DNA of 64,000 bases. Origin: Roseburia sp. (GTDB taxonomy: Bacteria > Bacillota > Clostridia > Lachnospirales > Lachnospiraceae). Every line of letters starts with the position of its first letter. The first letter of the stretch is position 1. The notes below the pieces were generated by a model. That model did no database searches, had not been told where the DNA came from, and saw only the letters and a list, made by a program, of their open reading frames with translations. Position numbers and translations under genes: made by a program. The DNA is taken from the NCBI GenBank assembly GCA_023664725.1, contig JAMPFA010000001.1, positions 238,172 through 302,171 on the forward strand, given 5' to 3'. Positions 43,037 through 51,274 of the stretch are shown here, in pieces.

Positions 43037-44374
43037 ATGCATAGTGGGAGATTAAAGAAAATAGCAGGTCTGGCACTGGCTTTAGTTCTGGCAGCGCAGC
43101 CTGTGTCTCTTGCACAGGCAAATTCCCTGGAGGAGGCACAGCAGGAAAAGGAAAAGTTGGAGGACGCACTGGAAGAGGCACAGGCGCTTATTGAGAACCT
43201 GAAAGGCTCAAAGAGCGATATTCAGGATAAAGTGACCAGGTTGGACGCCCAGCTCACAAAAATATCCACAGATATCAGCAACCTTGAGAGCCAGCTGGAG
43301 GACAAGAATCTTGAAATCTCAGACACATCCAAAGTGTTAAAGGAAGCCGAGGAGGATGCGGCTGCCCAGTATGAGATGATGAAGGTTCGCATTCGATATA
43401 TGTATGAGAACAGGGACAGATCTTATGTGGAGCAGCTCCTGTCGGCAAGGAGTATTTCGGATCTGTTAAACGCCGTGGAATATATCAGCCAGATCACACG
43501 GTATGACAGGCAGATGTTAGACAAATATCAGAAGACCCAGGTTACCGTAAAAGATGCAAAGACGGCGCTGGAGCAGGAAAAAGCTGAGTTGGAGCAGATG
43601 CAGGCGAAGGTGGAGGAAAACCGCCAGGCAGTGTCTGTGCTTTTGACGGCAAAAGAGTCGGAACTTACGGCTGTCAATCAGGATATCAAGACGGCCAACA
43701 GTCAGGCAGACGCTTTTGAGGCAGAGCTTATCGCCCAGGAGGAAGTGATCGCACAGATCCGTGCGGCAGAGGAAGCCAAGAGAGCTGCCAGGGCAAAAGC
43801 GGAGGCGGAGGCCAAAGCAAAGGCCGAAGCGGAAGCAGCAGCTGCAGCGGCGGCTGCCGCCCAGGAAGCGGAGCAGGATGGCACAGAAGAGCCTGTAGAA
43901 CCTCAGGAGGGGGAGAGTGAGACATCCGTCCCGGTGACTGAGCCGGAGCCGGAATCCATTCCGGAGGATACCTATAACGGAGGAGCCTTTTTATGGCCCT
44001 GCCCTGCAAGCACCAGGATAACCAGTGACTATGGAAACAGAGAGTCACCCACTGCGGGGGCATCCTCCAACCACAAAGGGATCGATATCGGTGCGCCTTA
44101 CGGTTCAGACATTGTTGCGGCAGCAGACGGGGATGTTATCTTTGCCGGTTACAGCAACGGCGGCGGCAATTACGTTATGATAGATCACGGGGGAAGTTTA
44201 TATACGGTGTATATGCATGCCTCCTCCTTATGTGTCTCCAAGGGAGATAAGGTTACCAGAGGCCAGACAGTGGCAAAAGTGGGAAGTACGGGAATTTCCA
44301 CTGGAAATCATCTGCATTTTGGAGTATCTTTAAATGGTGCATATGTCAGTCCCTGGAATTATCTGAGCAGATAA
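43037..44374 (+). CDS. Coiled-coil M23 peptidase (EnvC/PcsB-like hydrolase)
   Basis: This 445-residue exported protein has a signal peptide (cleavage near AQA at residue 28), a long coiled coil (about 30-235; LEEAQQEKEKLEDALEEAQA), an Ala/Lys/Glu-rich low-complexity segment (about 240-275) and a C-terminal M23 LytM domain with HKGIDIGAPYGSD and GNHLHFGVSLNG, the zinc-binding residues. It lies 49 bp after ftsX; FtsX usually activates a coiled-coil hydrolase (EnvC with LytM, or PcsB with CHAP). Because all zinc ligands appear present, this protein may itself cut peptidoglycan at the septum, unlike E. coli EnvC. Confidence 0.92.
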   Translation: MHSGRLKKIAGLALALVLAAQPVSLAQANSLEEAQQEKEKLEDALEEAQALIENLKGSKSDIQDKVTRLDAQLTKISTDISNLESQLEDKNLEISDTSKVLKEAEEDAAAQYEMMKVRIRYMYENRDRSYVEQLLSARSISDLLNAVEYISQITRYDRQMLDKYQKTQVTVKDAKTALEQEKAELEQMQAKVEENRQAVSVLLTAKESELTAVNQDIKTANSQADAFEAELIAQEEVIAQIRAAEEAKRAARAKAEAEAKAKAEAEAAAAAAAAAQEAEQDGTEEPVEPQEGESETSVPVTEPEPESIPEDTYNGGAFLWPCPASTRITSDYGNRESPTAGASSNHKGIDIGAPYGSDIVAAADGDVIFAGYSNGGGNYVMIDHGGSLYTVYMHASSLCVSKGDKVTRGQTVAKVGSTGISTGNHLHFGVSLNGAYVSPWNYLSR

Positions 44375-44406
44375 AGCGTACACTTGTGATAAAAGCAACA
44401 TTTTGG

Positions 44407-44429
44407 TCCCTGCCAGAATACGGCAGGGA
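44407..44429 (+). other. Short hairpin between M23 and S41 protease genes
   Basis: TCCCTGCC (44407-44414) and GGCAGGGA (44422-44429) form a perfect 8-bp stem with a 7-base loop. No T-run follows, so it is more likely an mRNA-processing or stabilising hairpin than a terminator. Confidence 0.6.
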
Positions 44430-44455
44430 TTCTCTTGCGATAGGGAGGACGATCA

Positions 44456-45757
44456 ATGGAACAGGAACATATGGAATGGGATAATAGGCAGACAGGAAGA
44501 AAAAAGTCTTCCGGTGGATTTGGCCGGGGAGTGGCAGCCGGAGTCTTTGGAACTATCCTTGTCTTCTGCATGTTTGGTGCGGTGCTGGCATTCGTTTTCG
44601 GAAAGACGGTTCAGATCAGTGTGCCCTCCAGAGAGGAAGAAGCGGGAGTGGGAGTTTTATCCCAGGAAGTTCAGGCAAAGATCAATGAGCTGGCGGGATA
44701 TATCCATCTCTACTTTTATGAGGATGTGGACAATGAACAATTGGCGGAGGGTTTGTACTCCGGTCTTTTGGAGGGAATGAACGACAAGTACACAGACTAC
44801 TATAATAAACAGGAATATCAGGATCTGCAGATCAGCGCAACCCAGAACTACTATGGGATCGGTGCAGGACTCTCCCAGGACAGGGAGACCATGCAGGTGA
44901 CCATCACTCATGTGTACGAAGGTTCTCCTGCGGAGGCATCCGGTCTTTTGGAGGGGGATATTATCGTGATGGTGGAAGATATTGAGGCCGTGAGCATGGA
45001 ACTCTCTGAACTTGTGACATATATCCGGGGAGATGAGGGAACCAGTGTCCATCTGCAGATTTACAGAGAAGGGGAGACGGATTATCTGGAGTTTGATGTA
45101 AAGCGTGCCAATATAGATCTGCCCACAGTGGAGTATAAAATGCTGGAGGGAAACAAAGGCTATATTCATATCCTGGAATTCGGAGCGCCCACAGTGGAAC
45201 AGTTTGAGCATGCGGTGGAAGATTTAAAGGGCCAGGGTATGGAGGCCATGATTTTAGATGTCAGGGACAATCCGGGGGGAATGGTAACTACGGTGACAAA
45301 AATCTTAGACGATATTCTTCCCGAGGGAACGGTAGTTTATACTCAGGATAAATACGGTAACAGGCAGGATTTTACCTCTGAGGGTGAAACCTTTATGGAG
45401 TACCCGCTAACAATTTTGATGAATGGAAACAGTGCCAGTGCATCTGAAATCTTAGCAGGAGCCATACGGGATTATGAATATGGCACTTTGATCGGGACTA
45501 CCACTTACGGAAAAGGGGTGGTGCAGACCATCTATCCCTTAAGTGACGGGGATGCCATAAAGCTCACCACTGCAAAATATTTTACCCCCAAGGGAGAAAA
45601 TATCCACGGAACAGGCATAGACCCGGATATAGAGCTGACCTATGAGTACCAGGGGGACAGAACAGAGGGCTATGATGAAATGCAGGATAATCAGGTATTA
45701 AAAGCACTGGAAGTATTGGACGATGAATTACAAAACGGGAAAAGCAAGGGCAATTAA
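44456..45757 (+). CDS. S41 C-terminal processing peptidase (CtpA/CtpB type)
   Basis: This 433-residue protein is anchored by one N-terminal membrane segment (about 22-46) and carries a PDZ domain (about 105-190; VYEGSPAEASGLLEGDIIVM) and an S41 protease domain with MNGNSASASEILAGAI (catalytic Ser near 324) and TTYGKGVVQ (catalytic Lys near 351). Such proteases trim exported proteins at their C-termini; CtpB acts in sporulation signalling and others cut murein hydrolases. Its place after the M23 hydrolase suggests it may process that protein, which is inference. It overlaps the VanZ gene by 35 bp. Confidence 0.94.
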   Translation: MEQEHMEWDNRQTGRKKSSGGFGRGVAAGVFGTILVFCMFGAVLAFVFGKTVQISVPSREEEAGVGVLSQEVQAKINELAGYIHLYFYEDVDNEQLAEGLYSGLLEGMNDKYTDYYNKQEYQDLQISATQNYYGIGAGLSQDRETMQVTITHVYEGSPAEASGLLEGDIIVMVEDIEAVSMELSELVTYIRGDEGTSVHLQIYREGETDYLEFDVKRANIDLPTVEYKMLEGNKGYIHILEFGAPTVEQFEHAVEDLKGQGMEAMILDVRDNPGGMVTTVTKILDDILPEGTVVYTQDKYGNRQDFTSEGETFMEYPLTILMNGNSASASEILAGAIRDYEYGTLIGTTTYGKGVVQTIYPLSDGDAIKLTTAKYFTPKGENIHGTGIDPDIELTYEYQGDRTEGYDEMQDNQVLKALEVLDDELQNGKSKGN

Positions 45758-46232
45758 GTTTATTTGGATATTGGCGGCAGTTTTATGGATGGCGCTTATT
45801 TTTCGATATTCAGGTCAAAGGGCACAGGTTTCCAGCGAACTCAGCGGCTCCCTGTCTTACCGGTTAGCGGGGAGGGTATCGGAATGGTTCTCTCTTGGCT
45901 TGGGCGAGGAAACACTTATGCACTATGGGGAAATATGGGAGCATCCATTGAGGAAAGCCGCCCATATGACAGAGTATGCTATCCTGTCGGCTCTGTTTTT
46001 TGGAAATTTTTACCAGTACACAACTACTTATCAGAGAAAATATTTTTTGGCATGGATCTGTGCCACGTGTTATGCTGCCACTGACGAGTTCCATCAGCTT
46101 TTTGTGGAGGGGCGTTCCGGGCAGATCACAGATGTATGTATTGACAGCGCAGGGGCATTTGTGGGATTATGTTTTGTGTACCTGGTGTTATGGATGTTAA
46201 ACAATGTCTTACATGAGGCAGATGATAAATAA
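45723..46232 (+). CDS. VanZ-family membrane protein
   Basis: This 169-residue protein has four predicted membrane segments and the VanZ-family features RYSGQRAQVSSELS, RKAAHMTEYAILSALFFG and DEFHQLFVEGRSGQITDVCID. VanZ of enterococci confers low-level teicoplanin resistance, but chromosomal members have no fixed role and may act on cell-envelope lipids. The first ATG at 45723 lies 35 bp inside the S41 protease gene, so translation is coupled. prfB begins 26 bp downstream. Confidence 0.9.
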   Translation: MNYKTGKARAIKFIWILAAVLWMALIFRYSGQRAQVSSELSGSLSYRLAGRVSEWFSLGLGEETLMHYGEIWEHPLRKAAHMTEYAILSALFFGNFYQYTTTYQRKYFLAWICATCYAATDEFHQLFVEGRSGQITDVCIDSAGAFVGLCFVYLVLWMLNNVLHEADDK

Positions 46233-46257
46233 GAAAAAGAGAAAGAGGTGACTGATA

Positions 46258-47392
46258 ATGGTAGAACTTGACCAGTTCAAAACAACTTTGAACACTTATA
46301 GGAAACCACTGTTGGAAGTGAGGGATTCACTTTGACTTAGCGGGAAAACAGCAGAAGATCCAAGAACTGGAGCGGGAGATGGAAGCCCCGGATTTCTGGG
46401 ATAATGTGGAAACTTCCCAGGCTAAGATGAAGGAATTAAAGAGTCTGAAAGATGATGTGGAAACTCTGGCAAAACTGCAGCAGCAGTTTGACGATATTGA
46501 GACATTGATCGAGATGGCAAATGAAGAAAATGATGCCTCCCTGATCTCGGAGGTGGAAAGTGAGCTTGACAGTTTTGAGGTGACGTTTGAGTCCATCCGC
46601 ATGAAAACCCTGCTCTCAGGAGAATATGACAGGGATAATGCCATTGTCTCCCTCCATGCAGGGGCAGGAGGAACAGAGTCCTGTGACTGGGCAGCTATGC
46701 TTTACCGCATGTATACCCGGTTTGCAGGGGACAAAGGATTTTCCGTGGAAGTTTTGGACTCCCTGGACGGGGAGGAAGCGGGGATAAAATCCATTACCTT
46801 CCAGGTCAACGGGGAAAATGCCTACGGCTATCTGAAATCGGAAAAAGGGGTACACCGGCTGGTTCGGATCTCACCCTTTAATGCGGCGGGAAAACGTCAG
46901 ACATCTTTTGTGTCCTGCGATGTGATGCCGGATATTGAGGAGGATCTTGACATAGAGGTAAATGACGAGGACATCCGCATTGATACCTACCGTTCCAGCG
47001 GGGCAGGAGGCCAGCACATCAATAAGACATCCTCCGCCATCCGTATCACCCATTTCCCCACGGGAATCGTGGTGCAGTGCCAGAACGAGCGTTCCCAGCA
47101 CATGAACAAGGATAAGGCGATGCAGATGTTAAAGGCAAAGCTGTATCTCTTAAAACAGCAGGAAAACGCAGCCAAGGCGGCAGGCATCCGGGGAGAAGTG
47201 ACGGAGATTGGCTGGGGCAATCAGATCCGCTCTTATGTGATGCAGCCCTACACTATGGTAAAAGACCATAGAACCGGCACGGAAACTGGAAATGTAGGCA
47301 ATGTGATGGATGGAAAAATTGATCTTTTTATCAACGGTTATTTAAAATGGCTCTCTCTGGGCTGCCCTAAGCGGACAGACAGTGAGGAATAG
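46258..47392 (+). CDS. prfB: Peptide chain release factor 2 with programmed +1 frameshift
   Basis: RF2 ends translation at UGA and UAA. The first frame runs 25 codons from ATG 46258 ([20 protein letters not shown] to RDSL) and meets an in-frame TGA at 46333-46335. The classic slip site CTT-TGA-C is present; a +1 shift resumes at GAC 46334 as [15 protein letters not shown]. An AGGG motif a few bases upstream (46321-46324) can act as the internal Shine-Dalgarno element. The joined product is about 377 residues, with the RF2 anticodon-like motif SPF in [12 protein letters not shown] and the catalytic GGQ in [12 protein letters not shown]. Frameshifting rises when RF2 is scarce, giving autoregulation. 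Confidence 0.97.
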
Positions 47393-47405
47393 AAGGAGAA
47401 TCAAG

Positions 47406-48605
47406 ATGAAAGCAGCAGTTATGGGATATGGAACCATCGGTTCCGGCGTAGTAGAGATACTGGAGAAAAACAGAGACAGCATTGCGGGAAAAGCGGGAGA
47501 GGCTATCGAGGTGAAATATGTCTTAGACCTTAGGGATTTCCCGGGAGATCCTATTCAGGACAAGATCGTCAAGGACTATCAGGTAATCGCCAAAGATCCT
47601 GAGGTTTCTATTGTGGTGGAGACTATGGGGGGCGTAGAGCCGGCGTATACTTTTGTAAAGACTATGTTAGAGGCCGGGAAGCATGTAGCTACCTCCAACA
47701 AAGCTCTGGTGGCAGACAAGGGGGCAGAGCTTATCTCCATTGCCAGGGAAAAACATGTGAATTTCCTTTTTGAGGCAAGTGTGGGAGGAGGGATCCCTAT
47801 TATAAGGCCCTTAAACGCCTGTCTCACCGGGGATGTGATCGAGGAGATCACCGGAATTTTAAACGGGACAACCAACTATATGATGACAAAAATGGCTGAG
47901 GAAGGCCTGGAATTTGAAGAGGTGTTAAAGGATGCCCAGGCAAAGGGATATGCGGAAAAAGACCCAACAGCCGATATTGAGGGGCATGACGCCTGCCGTA
48001 AAATTGCAATTCTTACCTCTTTAGTCTGTGGACAGCAGGTGGATTTTGAAGAGATCCACACGGAAGGAATCACAAAAATTTCCGCCACTGACATTAAATA
48101 TGCAAAATCCATGGGATATGCCATTAAGCTTCTGGCTACCAGCAAAAAAGTGGGAGATACCTATATGGCTATGGTTGCGCCGTATCTCCTTCCAAAAAGC
48201 CATCCGCTGTTCACGGTAAATGATGTGTTCAATGCTATTTTAGTACATGGAAATATGCTTGGAGATGCCATGTTCTATGGAAGCGGAGCAGGAAAACTTC
48301 CAACGGCCTCCGCAGTAGTGGCTGATATGGTAGATATCGCAAAGCATGCGGATAAGAATATTTTATTGCAGTGGAGACCGGAGAAACTGGAACTTGCAGA
48401 TGCAAGTCAGGCAGAAAATACATTTTTTGTCCGGACAGATGACAAGAAAGAAAAAGTTCGTGAAGTCTTTGGCGGCGTTAAATTTGTGGAAGTGCCGGAG
48501 ATCAAAGGGGAATTTGGTTTTATCACGTCTTCCATGAGAGAAGAAGAGTTTTATCGTAAAATTGAAAATGTGACCACTTTGTCCATTATCCGTGTGGGAA
48601 AATAG
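47406..48605 (+). CDS. hom: Homoserine dehydrogenase
   Basis: Hom reduces aspartate semialdehyde to homoserine, the branch to threonine and methionine. The 399-residue protein opens with a Rossmann motif AVMGYGTIGSGVVEIL and contains the family signature AKGYAEKDPTADIEGHDACRK and STNKALVADKG-type residues (TSNKALVADKG). The length ends soon after the catalytic domain, with only a short C-terminal extension, so a full regulatory ACT domain is doubtful. ATG 47406 has an AAGGAGAA site. It is followed by a phosphoglycerate-mutase-like gene and aspartate kinase, forming a compact aspartate-family run. Confidence 0.95.
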   Translation: MKAAVMGYGTIGSGVVEILEKNRDSIAGKAGEAIEVKYVLDLRDFPGDPIQDKIVKDYQVIAKDPEVSIVVETMGGVEPAYTFVKTMLEAGKHVATSNKALVADKGAELISIAREKHVNFLFEASVGGGIPIIRPLNACLTGDVIEEITGILNGTTNYMMTKMAEEGLEFEEVLKDAQAKGYAEKDPTADIEGHDACRKIAILTSLVCGQQVDFEEIHTEGITKISATDIKYAKSMGYAIKLLATSKKVGDTYMAMVAPYLLPKSHPLFTVNDVFNAILVHGNMLGDAMFYGSGAGKLPTASAVVADMVDIAKHADKNILLQWRPEKLELADASQAENTFFVRTDDKKEKVREVFGGVKFVEVPEIKGEFGFITSSMREEEFYRKIENVTTLSIIRVGK

Positions 48606-48634
48606 GCGGGCAAGGAGGCAGAGAGGATAATATT

Positions 48635-49840
48635 ATGAAATATTTAGTGATCTTAGGGGATGGAATGGCAGACCGCCCCATTGAGGCTTTGGGAGGGAAG
48701 ACTCCTCTGGCCTACGCAAAAACCCCCATGATGGATGAGCTTGCGTCAAAGGGTGAGATTGGCATGGTACATACAGTGCCCGATGGCATGAAGCCCGGAA
48801 GTGATACCGCAAATTTGTCTGTTTTGGGCTACAACCCAAGGAAATACTATTCCGGCCGATCTCCATTAGAGGCCTTAAGTATCGGCGTTCCCATGAAGGA
48901 TACGGATATCGCCCTGCGGTGCAATATTGTCACATTGTCTGAGGATGAAGATACTTACGAGGAGCGCACCATTATCGATCACAGTTCCGACGAGATTTCC
49001 ACAGAGGAGGCGGCTGTCCTGCTGGAGGCAGTGAGAAAAGAGCTTGAGACAGAGGAGTTTCGATTTTACGTGGGCACCAGTTACCGCCATCTCTTAATAT
49101 GGGATAAAGGTCAGCTAGTGGAACTTGTACAGCCTCATGACGTGCTGGGGCAGAATATCGGAGATAAGCTGCCGGAAAATGAAGATTTACGGCGCATGAT
49201 GAAAAAGAGTTACGATATTTTAGTAAATCATCCCATCAATAAAGAGCGGAAGAAAAAGGGCCTAAAACCGGCAAATTCCTGCTGGTTCTGGGGAGCTGGC
49301 ACAAAACCGGCTCTCTCCGATTTTGAGGAAAAGACAAAAAAGAAAGGCGCAATGATCTCTGCGGTAGATCTGCTGAAAGGAATAGCGGTAGGTTCCTCCA
49401 TGAAAGTGGTGACAGTGGAGGGAGCCAACGGCGGCCTTCACACAAATTATGAGGGAAAAGCGAAAGCGGCAGTTGACGTTTTGACAAAAGAGGGGTATGA
49501 TTTTGTCTATGTACATTTGGAGGCTCCCGACGAGATGGGACACCAGGGCAGTGTAGAGAAAAAGGTGCAGGCAATCGAAAATCTTGACCAGAGACTGATC
49601 CGTCCCATTGTGGAAGGGTTAAAGGAGTCAGGAGAGGATTTTCGGCTGGTGATCCTTCCGGATCATCCAACACCCATTTGCATCCGCACCCACACAGGGG
49701 ACAGTGTTCCCTATCTTTTGTATGACAGTACAAGAAAGCAGTCCAGAACCTGGGCTTACAATGAGGAGGAAGCTGGAAAGACGGGAAACTTTGTGGCGGA
49801 GGGGCACACATTGATCGATCAACTGTTTTCCGAAAAGTAA
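48635..49840 (+). CDS. ApgM-like phosphoglycerate mutase; candidate homoserine kinase
   Basis: This 401-residue alkaline-phosphatase-superfamily protein resembles archaeal-type cofactor-independent phosphoglycerate mutases: YLVILGDGMADRPIEALGGK, the active-site Ser region PGSDTANLSVLGYNP, RCNIVTL, YVHLEAPDEMGHQG and VILPDHPTPICIRTHTGDS with metal-binding Asp/His. A subgroup of this family found beside hom and aspartate kinase has been proposed as an alternative homoserine kinase. Here it lies exactly between those two genes, and no ThrB-type kinase is in the window. Both activities remain possible; the context favours threonine synthesis. Confidence 0.88.
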   Translation: MKYLVILGDGMADRPIEALGGKTPLAYAKTPMMDELASKGEIGMVHTVPDGMKPGSDTANLSVLGYNPRKYYSGRSPLEALSIGVPMKDTDIALRCNIVTLSEDEDTYEERTIIDHSSDEISTEEAAVLLEAVRKELETEEFRFYVGTSYRHLLIWDKGQLVELVQPHDVLGQNIGDKLPENEDLRRMMKKSYDILVNHPINKERKKKGLKPANSCWFWGAGTKPALSDFEEKTKKKGAMISAVDLLKGIAVGSSMKVVTVEGANGGLHTNYEGKAKAAVDVLTKEGYDFVYVHLEAPDEMGHQGSVEKKVQAIENLDQRLIRPIVEGLKESGEDFRLVILPDHPTPICIRTHTGDSVPYLLYDSTRKQSRTWAYNEEEAGKTGNFVAEGHTLIDQLFSEK

Positions 49841-49894
49841 AACCTTTCTGCCTGAAAGCGGTGGGAAAAGTGTGATAAGAGGAGTAAAAGTATT

Positions 49895-51214
49895 ATGGTA
49901 AAAGTAGTAAAGTTTGGTGGAAGTTCACTGGCAAGCGCAGGGCAGTTTGCCAAAGTAGGTGATATCATCCGCAGTGACAATCACCGCAGATATGTGGTGC
50001 CAAGCGCACCGGGAAAGCGCAATGACAAGGATACGAAAGTTACGGATATGCTTTACGACTGTTATGCGGCAGCCGAGGCGGAAGAAGATTTCAAGCTTAA
50101 GTTAAAGAAGATCAAGGAGCGTTACAATTCTATTATCAACGGCTTAAATTTAAAGCTCTCCCTGGAGGAGGAATTTAGCATCATTGCAACGAATTTTGCG
50201 GCAAAGGCGGGAAAAGACTATGCAGCATCCAGGGGAGAATATTTAAACGGGATTATTATGGCAAATTATCTGGGCTTTGATTTTATCGATGCGGCTCAGG
50301 TGATCCGTTTTGACGAACAGGGAGAATTTGATTCGGATACCACTAACAGGATTTTAAAAGAGCGGCTAAAACAGAGCGAACGTGCAGTGATCCCTGGTTT
50401 TTATGGCGCAAAGGAAGATGGCACGGTAGTGACATTTTCCAGAGGCGGGTCCGACATCACAGGTTCTATTGTGGCAAAGGCATGCCGGGCGGATATGTAT
50501 GAAAACTGGACGGACGTGTCGGGTTTTCTGGTGGCTGATCCCAGGATCATCAAAAATCCCAAGGCGATCAAGGTAATCACTTACCGGGAACTGCGGGAGT
50601 TATCCTATATGGGGGCCGGAGTGCTCCATGAGGATGCGGTAATTCCTGTGCGCAAGGCGGGAATCCCTATCAATATCCGAAACACAAACGCACCGGAGGA
50701 TGAGGGAACGCTGATTGTGGAGAGCACCTGTCAGTCTTCTCCCTACACCATCACGGGAGTTTCCGGAAAAAAAGGTTTTGTTGCGGTGAATGTGGAAAAG
50801 GACATGATGAACACGGAGATCGGGTTTGGCAGAAAGGTGTTGGAAGCCTTTGAAATGCACGGAATCTCCTTTGAGCATATGCCCTCAGGAATTGATACCA
50901 TGACTGTATTTGTCCATCAGGAGGAATTTGCGGGGAAAGAGCAGCAGGTTCTCTCCTCTATCCATCGCCTGGCGGAGCCGGATGTGATCGATCTGGAAGG
51001 GGATCTGGCGCTGATCGCAGTGGTGGGAAGAGGAATGAAGTCCACTAGAGGTACGGCGGGAAGAATCTTCTCTGCCCTGTCCCATGCAAATGTAAATGTT
51101 AAAATGATCGATCAGGGTTCCAGTGAGTTAAACATCATTATCGGTGTGGCAAATAGTGACTTTGAGAATGCCATCAAGGCGATCTATGATATTTTTGTAG
51201 AAACGCAGTTATAA
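49895..51214 (+). CDS. lysC: Aspartate kinase
   Basis: Aspartate kinase phosphorylates aspartate, the first step to lysine, threonine, methionine and diaminopimelate. The 439-residue protein has the kinase motif VVKFGGSSLASAGQF, the TFSRGGSDITGS segment and two C-terminal ACT domains (about 300-365 and 370-439; GFGRKVLEAFEMHGISFEHM and GTAGRIFSALSHANVNVKMI) for amino-acid feedback. It is a monofunctional enzyme, separate from Hom here. No T-box or lysine riboswitch is visible in the 54 bp upstream. A bidirectional terminator follows. Confidence 0.95.
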   Translation: MVKVVKFGGSSLASAGQFAKVGDIIRSDNHRRYVVPSAPGKRNDKDTKVTDMLYDCYAAAEAEEDFKLKLKKIKERYNSIINGLNLKLSLEEEFSIIATNFAAKAGKDYAASRGEYLNGIIMANYLGFDFIDAAQVIRFDEQGEFDSDTTNRILKERLKQSERAVIPGFYGAKEDGTVVTFSRGGSDITGSIVAKACRADMYENWTDVSGFLVADPRIIKNPKAIKVITYRELRELSYMGAGVLHEDAVIPVRKAGIPINIRNTNAPEDEGTLIVESTCQSSPYTITGVSGKKGFVAVNVEKDMMNTEIGFGRKVLEAFEMHGISFEHMPSGIDTMTVFVHQEEFAGKEQQVLSSIHRLAEPDVIDLEGDLALIAVVGRGMKSTRGTAGRIFSALSHANVNVKMIDQGSSELNIIIGVANSDFENAIKAIYDIFVETQL

Positions 51215-51233
51215 AAAACGCACCACGGTGTAT

Positions 51234-51264
51234 AAAAAAGAAGCCTTTTTCAGGCTTCTTTTTT
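51234..51264. terminator. Bidirectional terminator between aspartate kinase and alpha-glucosidase
   Basis: AAAAAAGAAGCC (51234-51245), loop TTTTTCA, GGCTTCTTTTTT (51253-51264): a perfect 12-bp stem flanked by A and T runs, placed between convergent genes. Confidence 0.92.
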
Positions 51265-51274
51265 GATTTCACCT

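Noticed and set aside
44407..44429. Hairpin after the M23 gene as a terminator
   Set aside because: There is no T-run after the stem, and the S41 protease gene follows without its own clear promoter.
45723..45757. 35-bp overlap of the S41 protease and VanZ genes as a sequencing error
   Set aside because: Both frames are intact and family-like at the overlap, so coupled translation is a simpler reading.
46333..46335. In-frame TGA in prfB as a pseudogene lesion
   Set aside because: It is at the conserved CTT-TGA-C slip site of RF2 and the +1 frame continues as a complete protein.
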